64,000 nt of DNA. Origin: Ganoderma boninense (lineage: Eukaryota; Basidiomycota; Agaricomycetes; Polyporales; Polyporaceae). Position 1 is the stretch's first letter. Every line of letters starts with the position of its first letter. The position numbers were made by a program, and so were the translations under genes. This document shows, in pieces, positions 34,742 through 46,726 of this stretch. The notes beneath the pieces are model-generated. The model was not told the DNA's origin, did no database searches, and was given only the letters and a program-made list of their open reading frames with translations. Location: positions 868,001 through 932,000 of the forward strand of contig CM035309.1 of NCBI GenBank assembly GCA_002900995.3. Reading direction: 5' to 3'.

Positions 34742-36597
34742 TCATTTCCCCGTGAGGCTCTCGAGCCCGTACTCGCTGTCGACCCCACGGTCGATATCGT
34801 TGAACGGGTCGCGCATGCTGCCGACCTTCTCGCGCCACAGTTGGGTATAGAGCTTCTTGATCTTCTGCAGCTCCGCGTCGAGGGCGGCCGCTTTTGTCGC
34901 GAAGTGCCATGAAGGTTGCGTGTTGTGCCTCGAGTGTCGACACGATTGCTATATGCGCACAGACGTCAGCATCCATCCTCGTGTGATAGAGAGTCGCTCT
35001 GCGCAATCCTCACCTTGTGGTGTATGTTGTGTTTGAGTGGCCGACGCCAATTTACGCTCAATGTTCTGTACGGATCAAGTTCAGTCCACGCACGAATCTA
35101 CCTGCTTTCCACCAGAGGATGAAAAACGCCTACCTCAATCGTCGCCTTGTACCACCGCAGCCGCTCGCGGATCTGCTCCGCGACGCGCGTGAAGAACTCG
35201 AGCGGGAAATTCGCGTGCGTCTTGAGGTACTGTCCGTGCTGCTGCGGGTTCCGGAAGCCCTCAATGATACGCGTCGCGACGATCGTGTCCTGGACGGTTT
35301 GCTCCGCCTTGAGCTTCAGGTCCCGTGTGTGCTGCACGTCGGACCCCAGGACGGAGATTGCGCCGGCGAGGACCTAGACAGATGTGACAGGGGAGGTGCG
35401 ATTGGTTAGATCTCGACACGAGGCACAGACGTTGGATCACAGCTCAGGACAGGAGGTGAGGTGCGTACCTTCTGGACGGAGCGGATCTCCTCCTGGCCCT
35501 TGAGCGGCTCCTCGCCGAGCTTGCGCTGTTTGAGGTCGTTGCATATTTGGATCCGAGACTGGAATTGTCCACTGGGTGGCGACGCAGGTCAGGTGTCTGT
35601 CTCTCGCCTCTGGTTATGAAATGGTTATGAAATGGAACGTACTCGAGAGCTTCGAGACCCTTCTTCACATCGTCCGAGAGGTCATTGAATTTCGTAGATT
35701 TTGTGAACAGAGGAGTGCCCAATGGCTGAGCACTACAACGACAATGCGGATGTCAGGTGGTATATGCGTCGAGCAGAGAGGCGGACTCACGTTTGCTGCA
35801 CAGCAGGCTTCCCCCACAATCCTGACCCTCCCGCTTGTGTCCCCGCCGTCGATGCGAAGAAATTTGGCTGCGTAGCCTGAGGCTGCAGCGTGCTCCCGAA
35901 CCCTCCCAAAGTGCTCTGCTGCGCGGGTTGTGTCTGCGCCGTACTCCCAAATAGCGTGCCGCCCGTAGTCCCGCCGAACAGCGGCTTTTGTTGCTGCTGG
36001 TTCGCCGCCCCGAACAAGCCTCCTCCCGCAGGCTGTTGTTGCTGCTGCGGCTGCTGCTGTCCGAACAGGCCGCCGGCAGGTTGTTGGGTGGTCGACTGGC
36101 CAAACAGCCCTGTTGCTGGTTGCTGCTGTTGCTGCTGCTGCTGCTGTGGCAGGCCAAATGCCCCGCCTCCAAACAAAGATGTCCCCTGTGCTGGCTGTTG
36201 TTGTTGACCCTGCTGCGGGGTATTCTGGCCGAACAAGTTCGTTCCTGTCGCCCCCGTGTTCTGAGTAGTGGATCCGAAGAGTCCTGTTCCCGCGCCTGTG
36301 TTCTGCGCCGTAGAGCCCAAACAAAGATGTTCCCTGTGCTGGCTGGTTCTGCGTCGCAGGTTGCCCAAATCCACTGAACGCGGAGGTCGTCCCCTGTTGC
36401 TGTGGCTGCTGCTGCGTGGCTCCAAACAGCGCTCCGGCAGGCTGTGTCGTGCTCTGCCCGAACAATCCACCTGTCTGACCGGCGGGCTTCCCACCGCCGA
36501 AGAGTGGACTGAGTCGAGGCACTTCCAGTGAGTTCACAAGATACCGAGGCAGATGAGCGCGACGCACTTTGCAGGATTCGGATTGCTGAAAGCCATT
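34742..36597 (-). CDS. NUP49: GLFG-repeat nucleoporin of Nup49/Nup58 type, two frame breaks
   Basis: Seven exons (36597-36569, 36508-35791, 35732-35643, 35571-35469, 35373-35134, 35065-35014, 34948-34742) give about 478 residues if two extra bases are ignored. The first half is FG-rich (many GLFG and SLFG units and a polyglutamine run encoded near 36120-36160). The second half is a coiled-coil region with FNDLSDDVKKGLEAL, GFRNPQQHGQYLKTH and FPLEFFTRVAEQIRERL. These fit Nup49/Nup58 of the Nsp1 channel complex; Nup54 is the main alternative. The FG part changes frame near 36315-36318 (SLFG, then STAQNTG one base on). The last exon changes frame near 34901 (FMAL, then ATKAAALDAELQKIKKLY). In both places one base is in excess. 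Confidence 0.75.
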
Positions 36598-39500
36598 GCG
36601 TTGCTGCGCGCTCTCCCGGTAATCTTTACGAATATGCAAGGTGCAGGCCCGGCCCTGGGCAGTAGGTATGCAGTCAAGCGCAGCGCACAGGAGCAAGTGG
36701 CGGAGGACAACCTCGCGTACTCGCACACGCGCTTCCGCCGAAGATGAGCACGTGATGCGAGGACCATTAGGCGCCTAGAGCTGGCATTTGTTTCACCCGT
36801 GCATGTAACCACCCCGCGTTTTCCTCCCGCTCCACCCCCTTCTTCCCCACTGCTTACCGTGGATGGTCTAGCAGCAATTTTGAGTCGTTGGTGTGGGTCG
36901 GGGAATGCATGCTTACGCATTCAGCAAGTCGCTGTATGCTCTGAATGACGTCGCCCATCGCCAAATATTATCCCTCACTCTGGCTCTCATCGCCGTGCTT
37001 TTCGCAACACACGTCATTGCTGCGCACTGTATCGACACCTAGCGGACTTGAACCGTGGCTCTCATTCGGAACGCCGGCCACAGGGTCTCCTGCGGGCGGA
37101 GGTCTGTTGGCTGGACGCCGGAGAAACGCCAATGTTGGCTACGACCATCCTCCCTCCGCAACAAGGTCATACATCGTCTGCCTCAGAGACAAGTTGTGAG
37201 CGGATGTATGTCCGCGGAATTATTCTCGTGTCAAATACGCTCCGGTATGTACTAACCTACAAGTAATTCCCGGAACTGCTGAAACGCGTTGTCGACCTTG
37301 CGTCGCACTTCTCCATGTTGGTCATTGGAGGCCGAGCCATGAACCACGAAAGGAGATGGTCGTACCGCGTGGCACCGCCCTGTTCATAACCCGGCCGGCG
37401 AGACACCGTATGTGGCAAGTATCATATCGCCTCGTGCATCTATTGATATCTTGTTTTATGTTCGCCGTCGTCCCTTTGCGGCGACTTCGAATCTGACATT
37501 GCAACAAGTACCAATGCACAGACTTCACGCCGCGTTTGTCCACGCGCCCACCCGTCTCGTTAGGCCCCAAATATCCCAATTGAGTGTGTCCGCTCTTCCA
37601 GGCCTCCGACAAGCGCCTTCCTTCGTTCAGTACCCCGGCCAAGCCAAGTCATTGCATGTGGATCATTTAGCCAACCGTTGAGAGTGGCCGAACGGCAGTG
37701 TCTTGACAGTTCGTCACATATGCACGGCATGAAACTCGATGGTATGTCGCCGATCTCTGTCCTGCGTTGCGTCCGATTTCACCGGAGGCCAGTGTTGATA
37801 AATGCCTCCCGCGTCGCGTTTGTAGGACCGTGTGTAGGTCCACTTCCCATGTGCTGGTCGTCATACCAGCGCATTATCACCGACAACCATCATGCCACGA
37901 TGGGGGCCGGATCCAGGCGGGAGCGCGGGCGATATCCAGCGGACTCTGCAGTATTACGGATGCAACATACATTACGTTGGTGTGTGCCCTACACGAGCCG
38001 CTCACTGTAGTCTCACCGTGCGATATCTGACCCGCGATACTTGTGTCGACCTGACGGAATTGATGCCCCACGATGTCGCTACCAGACGACGAACAGTCAA
38101 TGATGCCCACATCCATGCTCTACGCCCGCATGCACACAGGGATGGCCTGTGAGTCCGTCCAGGTGGAACCAAACCCAGAGATGCAGTGTCCTCCGAGCGC
38201 AGCATCGGGTCGAACCTGTCACTGAACATGTGAGTGGCCCACCTCCGACCCCGCTCGTGAGATACGCTGAAGGAACTGTCCGGGCTCAGAGAGCAGTGCG
38301 ATTTCATCGCACGGACGAGCCACGGTCCCGAACATGAGAGGTGAGTACCTTTTTGGTCCCTTAAGCGAAAAGCCCGCTTCCCGATGTGTTGCAATTCAAC
38401 GGGCGTTCCGTCGCTACCCTCGTCTCTGACCACGTTTGCGCCGCGAGGTTTTGCGACAGGGGAGGGGCACGACGGCGAGATGGGGCCTCCCGTCGCCACG
38501 CTGTTTAAACTTCGCAACGTGTATAGCTCCACAACGGTCGTGCTTGAGTGCGGTCACGGAGGCGAACACATCCCCGGCCCGAGTTTGGAAATTGGCATCA
38601 CCAGCTTGTCGCAGTGGCTGTCCACTGCTGCGCCGTGCACGAAAGCTTGAGCCTGAACTTGGCCTGAACAGTCTCGGCCGGTGTTGCGGGAGCTCTTCGG
38701 TTAGGACTTGTGGTCTTGAACGGCCCAGCCTGAGCTCCTTCGTCCGCCATATGCACATGGCCAGCTGGCTGTGACTCGCGGCGTTCTGATAGAGCGAACC
38801 TCCTGCTAGATTTTTGCTTTGCCATTGATTTGAACATGCGGTCTCCACATGGCGAAATCTGGACCCTCTAGGTGCTCCGAGGACGATGCTGCGAGTGTTC
38901 CCGCGAGTCGCGCGATGTCGTCAGCAAACGGGTATCTCCTTGAGAGATGGTTCATCCAAGCTGGATGCCCGATCACCCAAAAGTATGACGACACGCAAGG
39001 CGTCGCGTGGCCGCCGCAGTTAGGGTTCTATTGTATGCTCGCATGGGTCTGCACGCAAACCTAGTCGGCAGCACAGAAAAGGCAGGGTTCGGGGACGAAA
39101 AGGTTATCGGAGCTCGGCTCAACCTCATCCTGGAACATTCGCCACCGTAGTTGGGCTTCTTTTCCCCTTCGTACGCCCGACTTGGCTCAGTCCGCCTCCG
39201 GGGCTGTTTTCTCCGAAGCTGCCAAACTTACTGTGATACTGTACAAAAGTCCAGTACGGCTTACGACGCGTCGGCGTGAGAAGCCTCCGTTGTCATTCCT
39301 ATTCTCCGCCGCACTAGTAACTATGCCAGTGGCACGCCCCTGCCAGCGTGTGCGGCGGCCGCACCCCAAGACTGACGTCCGACAGTGCGGCTTACCTCCG
39401 TAACATTGCAACGAAACACACAAGGGCGCGAACTTGGAAGTCGGTTTTCTTGCAACGGGCTTGCCGAGCTCGGGATCAGCGCGCAATATCGAGTGCCATC

Positions 39501-42492
39501 AGGCCCGTGTTTGGACGGCGTACCGGCCCGCAGTCCAGCCCGCTCCTGCCGCTGCTGGACAGGAATTCGAAGCTTGGACAAGGATGATTCATCCGTGTCC
39601 GGGATGAGTCGATGAAGTCCGAGGCCTCGTGTTGGGCGACAGGTATGGACGGACGAGACAGCGTGAGCTCGTGGGGTCGCACGGCTATGGTTCTTGGATA
39701 TTATAGTCCTACATCGGGTGACGTGGGGAGCACTCCGATCATCGTATCTTGGGAGTGCGCCCCTCCGAATCCGAAGTGGGACTCGTCCGACGCTGCTAGG
39801 ATGATGAGGAAGCCCGAGGGCCACTGCAAGGGCCAATTCCAAAATCAGGTTAACCGTCGGGCTGCGTTTGGGCTGCGTCTTGGGTTCGGTAAAAAAGATT
39901 CGCAGCCTGGCTACGCCTAAGTATTTCGGAGGCCGTGGAGCACTGTCTGTTTGGGTGCCTTGATGTGGAAGATGTCACGCTCGCTATGCCTCACCAGCGA
40001 GCCCAGAGTTCGCCTCAGTTCTCGCCGTAAGGTATGGCACAATGGCACCGCCGTGGCGAGCTGCTGGCACATTGTCATGGTCGACAGAACTCATCATTAG
40101 GACATACGGGTGCCGCATCTTCCATCGATTGTCCTGACGTGTTCACGATAATAACGACATTTGTTCTGATGCATGTTCGTGTCGGATGAAAACGGGTTCG
40201 AATGTCATGTTCAACTATGGTCGTGTACTCTGCTTGAAAGTTGAAGAAGCGTATAAATGATGCCGTTTGAATTGTCAATAGTACTCGTCATTCCGCCATT
40301 GTTCCCCAATACAGCTGGCCCACTTAAGGTCAAGAGCTGAATGTCTCACTGTTGTCGCTGCCCCAGAAAACGACCAGGGACCGCGGTGCAATTGATCACG
40401 GCCAGAACGAGGATTCGGGCGCTCAAGTTTGGCGCCAGATTAGGTGCCTAGATATCAGAGATCTCAGAGCTATGCAAGATCTTCCTCCCCTTCCACTCCT
40501 TCCCACTGAATATCGCAGCCCGACACGCCCTGTCAACTGCTCCCAGCCAGCGAAACCACTCCTTCTCTCCACGGCTGAGAGCCCAAGCCGACTCACTCTC
40601 AAGCCAAGGGGCCGAGGAGACCGTGGAAGCGCTGAAGCGGATCGGCGGGTGCACGAGTGTCGCAGGTATGTCGGCCGGATGACTGACTTGCAAGCCTCCG
40701 TCTCGACCCTGTCCGCGCCAACAGGTTTTTGGATGCGTCATGTTCCCGTTTTTCACACGTGGCCGACGACCAACGAAAGCGAGGAGGCGACGGCAGCCGA
40801 GGTGTCGGGGATTTGCCACGCGACGCCATGCGGACGAAGGAACAAACGTATTCAAGCGTCAAGGTCGCAATAGAAGTCGAAAGAGGGACCCGAAAGTTTC
40901 AGTGAGAGTACGCGAGAGGCCTGGCGGCGCGCCGTTCGCGCCGTGTGCCTCCGCAAGCGAACTGCCAGCCAAGGTGTGCAGCCTCCCGCGAAAGCCGCTG
41001 TCGCAGAAACCCGCCCAGATTGGGCTGTTCTCGCCCGGCGCGCGCCACATATTCGTCCCCATCACTGCTCCTCCAACCTTGAGCCAAAAAATCAAATCCA
41101 CGGCGGGTTCCCCTTCCCGACTTCTGCGGAAGCCTCTCTGGTTCCCTGGTTTCCCATCGCGACATCACGATAAGATCATCCACAGAACCGTGCGTGCTTG
41201 TCAGAGCTTGTCACGGCCGCCCCCGTCTGGGCTTCAGCACTGGGCGACTCTGAGGACGTCCGACAATTGGAGCTGAATGCTCATAAATCGCTTACATTGT
41301 TTAGACTGACTTGAGAGTCAGTGATAGCGCGAGACGATCGTAATTCGATCCCAATTTTTTCTTCCCTTACCGGCACTCCACTAACACCTGGGACAATGGG
41401 CGATCGATGCAGCCAATGTCTTGGGGACCCTGAGTCAGTGACATTGACCTGAGCCTGTAGACTGTTGCCAGCCGAGGACCGCAGGCCAATGGTTATGAAA
41501 CATTGCCATCCGTCCAGGAAAGTTGAAGCATTAATATTGCCGTCCAGTGTCACGCATTTCCGACCACGCCCGCTGGGCACGGCACGAAACGGGATGCAAA
41601 AATACGATGATTCAGGTGAGCGCAGTCGCCGCCTGCCTCCGCTCGTTGTGGCACTGTAGGTCCGTGACTAGTGCGACGCGGGCCGTCATGCATCGCGGGC
41701 TCCGAACCTAGCGGTGATGTCCTCGCAGGTTGGCTGCAACGTACGACGAAGAACAGAGAACACAGCGACAGGCTGCGGACGTCGAAAAACGCGGTTCCGG
41801 ATGGAAAGGCTGTGAGGTCATCGTATTCGGAATGCGAGGCTACCAAATGTAGCTGACCTGAGTCGGCTGGACTGGGCAGGAGGAGGCCTGATGAGGGCCC
41901 CGCCAGCGCGGGTGAGGCTGGGCAGTCGGGAGCGCGGGAACGCGTGAGCCTAGTGCAAGGGTCCTGAGTGGGGGCGACATTAGTCCAGTCCGAGACACGG
42001 TCCATGGCGACGGGTCTCTCTCATCCAAAGCGGGTGGAACCTGACGTCGGATAGCCACGGGCCTGAAACGCGAAACACGTTCGGGGCCTCTGTGCCAGTT
42101 CTGTGCCCTCGTCACCGCAACCGTTACGGTCCTCGCATCGCGTATCTCCAGCCCAGAGCGTCCGCTCTACTCACGCTGACCCTGACGCTCTGCCAGCCTT
42201 CCTTGCCCGATTAACATTAGCCGCACGTGGGGGAGCGGCACGGTGCGAAGCCAATATTGCGTTCATGAGCGTTGTGTCATATAAAGCTGAACGCGATGGC
42301 CCCCAACTCACCACCGACATCGTCTTCTGCACACTCGCCCCCACCGCCTCATACTCCCTTTCTCGTCTCTCCTCTTTCATCCGGCTCGAAGCCTTACCAT
42401 AGTCTTTGGCTTTTTCCTATCAATAAGGGCCCGAGCGGTTCTCTGAACACAATCATCTTACCCTCCCATACTCCCCGAAGCACTTCCTTGCC
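36598..42492. other. Large gene-empty region, 5.9 kb
   Basis: Both strands contain only short overlapping frames without motifs; the longest are about 130-180 codons around 38000-38530, 39320-39840 and 40350-41280. No transposon domains, long terminal repeats or tRNA-like sequences were recognised by eye. The last 200 bases belong to the promoter and leader of the Zn2Cys6 gene. The large size next to compact genes suggests old repeat or otherwise non-coding DNA. Confidence 0.4.
42280..42286 (+). promoter_or_regulatory. TATA box of the small Zn2Cys6 gene
   Basis: TATAAAG lies 207 bases before the chosen ATG at 42493 and only 10 bases before an earlier ATG at 42296. That earlier ATG would lie upstream of the expected transcription start, which favours the later one. 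The sequence between is CT-rich, like a fungal leader. Confidence 0.5.
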
Positions 42493-42966
42493 ATGGACCC
42501 GAGGGTACGTGCTCCCCGTGTCGTCGTCGCGAGCGGGTCCTGACGTACACGCGGTCGCGCAGTACCAGCAGTCCAGCAGCTCCCGCAACGACGACTCCGA
42601 CGGCGAGGGCTACGTTCCCCGTACGCCGCGCCGCACCCCGATGGCTTGTACGTTCTGCCGAGGTAAGCCTGACCCATTCGCGTACCCGTCGCATCCGACT
42701 TCCGTCGTCAACCCGCCCGGAAGCGTTTGAATGTCGCGTTGTCGGCCTTTTGCTCGTCCCCGCTGACGCGTTTCTCGGTTGTCGTAACAGGCCGTAAGCT
42801 CAAGTGTGACGGCCGGCCTATTTGTGCAAACTGCAACCGTCGCGGACTCGCGTGCGCGTATGTGCCTGTGTGAGTGTGGTGTTCTGCCTCGGGCGCGCTG
42901 ACCGCAGCCAGCCGTGCTAGCTACTTACCCGACCCGCTCTGCACCAGGTCCGCGCAGAAGCCTTAA
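42493..42966 (+). CDS. Minimal Zn2Cys6 zinc-cluster protein
   Basis: Four exons (42493-42504, 42563-42662, 42791-42869, 42948-42966) give only 69 residues. After a short Ser/Asp-rich leader and an Arg/Pro stretch (VPRTPRRTP), almost the whole remainder is one fungal binuclear zinc cluster with spacing C-x2-C-x6-C-x5-C-x2-C-x6-C (ACTFCRGRKLKC, then DGRPICANCNRRGLAC). The chain then ends with AYVPVSAQKP. Zn2Cys6 domains bind CGG-type DNA sites, normally as part of proteins of 500-1000 residues with a dimerisation helix and an activation region; none is seen here. All introns have good GT-AG ends and phases. A longer first exon starting at 42296 is possible but would put the start next to the TATA box. 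Confidence 0.7.
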
Positions 42967-43902
42967 ACCTTCAGCACGGCGCGAGCCCGCGCCAGGCTCA
43001 TCGCAAGCCCTGAAAGCGACGCCGCCGCGTGCGCGCGCGTTACCACATGCTCCCCTTCGGTGGCCGCACCCGCCGTCGGGACGGTGCGCCGGCGCCTCGA
43101 CTCGCACTATCCTTGGTTCAACCCAGCGCAGGCGCGCTCTGAATTTGCTTGCCCCGGCTCGACTACTCGACTCCTCATCTCTGCAATTCGCTGTTATATT
43201 CTTCGTTCTGCTCTCGCATCTCCCTGCCTCTCTCTCCTCTCACCGTTATCGTCATTGACACTCTTAGGATACAAGCCCTCCTAGTCGCGAACGGCCGCGT
43301 GTTTGCCAATGTGCCTGTCGCACTGTAGCTATAGATCTAGACGCAAGTCTCGTCGTCCGTTGCATTACGTACCTCTCTCTCAAACTCTGACTCCCGGTGT
43401 TCTTCGTATACTTAGCTTAGCGTACGTGCTCTATAATTGCTAATGACTGCGATAGCGCAGCGTGCATAAGTAATCCATGAATGCCTTTGCTACACACGCT
43501 TCCAGAAGCCTTGAAGGCTAAACTCGCGTGCGCAACCAGCCCGATCGTCTCCTGCGATCGCCTCTCGTGACGTAAACGGAGAGCCTTCGATTCGAACTTC
43601 CCTCGGCTGCCGGTCACTCTTCTGTTCTGTTCTGCATTCGGTCTCCATCGCGAGCCCATTCCGCCGACCCTGCTGCTGCGACTCGCAGAAGCACCCGGGG
43701 ATGAAAATGAAATAATCAATCGAATCCCCAGACTGTCGGGATTGACTAAAGATACACAACCGATATACGTGACGAGCCTCGACCTCACCACTTATCTCGC
43801 TAACCCTCAGAATCCATGATGGTGGTAGAACCTGTGAGCCGTGTGATTGTCAGCCAAAGACCATCGTCAGGGGAAGCCGCAGCTCCTCCTGCCCCTCCCT
43901 CC
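42967..43902. other. Intergenic region between convergent genes, 0.9 kb
   Basis: 3' flanks of the Zn2Cys6 gene (plus) and the arrestin-like gene (minus). No gene was recognised. If the arrestin gene uses an alternative last exon it would reach 43800. Confidence 0.45.
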
Positions 43903-46027
43903 TCAGCAGCGATCACCAGGTAACGAGGCCTGGCCAGCACTGTGGGCCGAGGAAGACGGGCACGGATCACGCAGAGACGGATGCGGTGGAGATGTGGGGG
44001 CAGCAGCCGCACCTCCTCCTCGCGGCAGGGGGCCAGAGTGGGGACACGCACCTCTGGTTCCCGTTCTCCAGATACCCATCGCGGTATTGTAGTCGCCCTC
44101 GTGCTCGTGCACGTACCCCGGCGGTGCGTACGACCTCGGCACGATGCCCGGTGCGTTGAGACTCGTGATTGTAACCCGCTCGCTGATGAGTGGCTCGACA
44201 GACCCCGGCGGGGCTGGGGCAAAACCGGGCGCCTCGAACTGGGATAGCGCGAGGGCGTACTGCAAGGGGATGACATCACGGGTCAGGCCCGCAGCCCCGC
44301 GCGGGGGGGGGCGAGACGAAAGATGGCGAGACCGCAAAGTAGCAGCAGGGAGATGAATGCCACCGCCAGGAGGGTCGCAGGCGCACGTGCGATCGGGAAG
44401 CGTAGGCCAAGTCCGCAGGCGTGTCCGGAATGACAAAGTCCGGCGCAGGGTTGGCAGCGGGGCCCGGGTCGAGCGAGGGTTCCAAACATTGCAAGATGCA
44501 CAGCCAAGTCAGCCACACCACACACACACACATGCGGTCACGCAAGAAGAAAACAGCATATCGTGATTGGGAAAAGTGGAGCCACAGAGGTGGGAAACAA
44601 AGGCAGGGGATAGGCGATGCGCTAACATTACTGCGAACAGACTCACCCTGACGGAGAAGCGGGGAAAGAGGAAGCCCAGCTTGAGAGACTTCTTGACTTC
44701 GAGCTCGCCCTGGAGGACTCGCGTTCCTGGTTCTGGTGCGCCCTCGTCCGACGGCCAGAAGAACGCACTCCCAACACTCTCGCGAAACACGTTGTTGCTT
44801 CGGCCAGCCTTGTCCGGATTGTCTAAAGTTGCATGAGAACCGACAAGACGTACACGGACGAGGTGGAGGCGGACAGCCGAAGGTGTGGCGAGAAGGTCGA
44901 GGGCCTGCTCATCGCCGGACTTGAGAGTCAGCGTGATGGGAATGGGGCTGCCGAGCGCATATGAGAGCTACGTGGTGCGTGCGGATAGAGTTCGGAAACG
45001 GAGGTCGGGAGATCAGCTTCTCCCATCATTTCCGTGGACATGAACCGGAGGATTAGAGCTCACCGGCGTAGCTACTGCCAGCTGGGATAGAAAAACACTT
45101 TGACTTAAAACCATTATACAGACGGATTTACGCATACACACCGTGCATTCCAGCTCAACTTGGCGAGTGTCGAACAGAACCCCTGTGACCTTCACGGGCG
45201 TAAACACTTTCCAACCCCCCGGATCACCCTGTGGTCCGATAAGCGGGCTTTCCTCTCTGTATGAGAGTTCGCGCAGAGGAGAGGGTGGCTCTGCTCGAGT
45301 GAGCGGGAGGTAGACAAACGTGGTTGCCAAGCTGATCTTCGCGTGCAAGAAGTTAGCGTTCAGTAGCTTGCGGGAGTTCAGACGCACGCTTGGTTAACCC
45401 TCAAGGAGCTCTTCTTCACAGTGACGACCAACTTGTAGTCGATATACGCCGGACTTGCACGCTCCGAAAAGCTGGGAGGAAGAGGAAACGTCTGCGAGGC
45501 CTTCTTTCCCCGTTCAGGGAAGGCGGCGTCGCCTGGAAGCGTGATGGAATATGGATAGGACTGTTTTCCCTTTGGCTTAGGCGACGCTTTCCCATTCCAC
45601 AGCTCGTTCGTAATGTCCAGAAATCTGATCTCGTCCTGACCAACAGCGGTCACTCCACCGAAGACCTGCGTGAGTTTAGTTTCGAAATACCTCCTTCTGA
45701 TAACAGGGGTCGGAATTGCTCTGCGGCGAGCGAGCAACGCACCGACACAGTCAGGGCCTTTGCTCCATCGGCCTTATCGAAGTCGACCTCGACCGTCCCA
45801 GACACAGTATCACGATCGAAGAACAGCGGCAGCTGGTTCTCTCTCGACCGGCTCTTCACCTTCAACCATAGCCAAGGGCGCAACTTCGAATCTTCGAGTT
45901 TGACGGTCTGCTCGGTGGCCTGTGTCCGTGATCGCGGCGAGTACGTTGGAAGTTCCGGATCGACCTGGGATGCAGTCGATGAGGGATGCATATCGAAGGA
46001 GATAGATGTCCCAGAATTGTCGATCAT
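43903..46027 (-). CDS. Arrestin-like (alpha-arrestin) adaptor protein
   Basis: Exons are 46027-45743, 45665-45388, 45331-45142, an 18-base microexon 45081-45064, 44967-44647, and 44259 to the end. The arrestin N domain starts at about residue 50 (LRPWLWLKVKSRSRENQLPLFF, then VSGTVEVDFDKADGAKALTV) and continues through GQDEIRFLDITNELWNG and YPYSITLPGDAAFPE. The arrestin C domain includes VTGVLFDTRQVELECT, LSYALGSPIPITLTL, VQ-free EVKKSLKLGFLFPRFSVR and ISERVTITSLNAPGI. Fungal alpha-arrestins recruit ubiquitin ligase to membrane proteins, and PRSYAPPGYV near the end offers PY-like contacts. The carboxy terminus is uncertain. The open frame ends at 43903, but splicing near 44050 could instead lead to a stop at 43800. 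The intron before the last exon is long (44646-44260). Confidence 0.8.
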
Positions 46028-46726
46028 CGAAAGTCTGGTGTGGGCGTAGGAGGGTCGCGGGTGCTGGACGTGCGAAAGGGACTATGGTGGGCTGTGGCAA
46101 GTTAGTGTTGGTTGGGCGGGCGCAAGGTTCAGGCACGACGACGCCTTGATATCCTCGTCTCTGACATTTGAAGTATGGTGGGAGGAGATCCCGCGGTTCT
46201 GGGTTGCGAACGAAAGGGTCCAGTAACGTAAAGGCGTGCTCACCAGCCCTCACGACCACAACCAACGTGAACCCGTCCATCCGAGTCCATCCTCCATCTT
46301 TCCGCACCAAGATGTCACCTTCGTAGCAATGCAGGCCTGGCAAACTGGCATGGCGAACAGAAGTCCAAGAGCATGGGAAAGAGTCCCTGCGTACCACACA
46401 CATTGAGGGGCGGTAAGGCGGTATATCTATTGGCGATCGAGAGTCGAAGGCGGAGATACATATGGTGGATAGAGGGTGGAGAGAGACAAGCCATCGTCCT
46501 GCGCATTGCCGTCGATGCGGTCGGTCATCTACGCGAAATTCACAAAGCGCGTACAGCGTCTAACGCGTCACTCCCGCCAGCTCTTGCAGACGCACCCTCT
46601 TTCCACCACCGTGACACTCCGCTCTCAATTGGCCCTGCTCTAGGCTCGTTCCCTTCATCTCTGGCAATCGGGTCACCGCAGATTACGGCAGAGTCAACTT
46701 CGAGTGCAGCTGCTAACTCTCAAAAG
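46028..46726. promoter_or_regulatory. Divergent promoter region
   Basis: About 0.7 kb between the start codons of the minus-strand arrestin-like gene and the plus-strand gene at 46727. An open frame on the minus strand (about 45810-46403) runs out of the arrestin exon but shows no domain, so it is taken as non-coding. Confidence 0.4.

Noticed and set aside
42296..42492. Start of the Zn2Cys6 protein at the ATG at 42296
   Set aside because: This ATG is only 10 bases after the TATA box and so would precede the transcription start. The translation from it is leader-like.
44854..44967. Extra intron in the arrestin-like gene after LHLVR (GTACGT donor)
   Set aside because: The only possible acceptor would give an intron of about 27-33 bases, and the frame reads straight through as VRVRLVGSHATLDNPDKAG.
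45810..46403. Amino-terminal extension of the arrestin-like protein
   Set aside because: This frame differs from the arrestin exon frame and has no domain. It occupies the divergent promoter.
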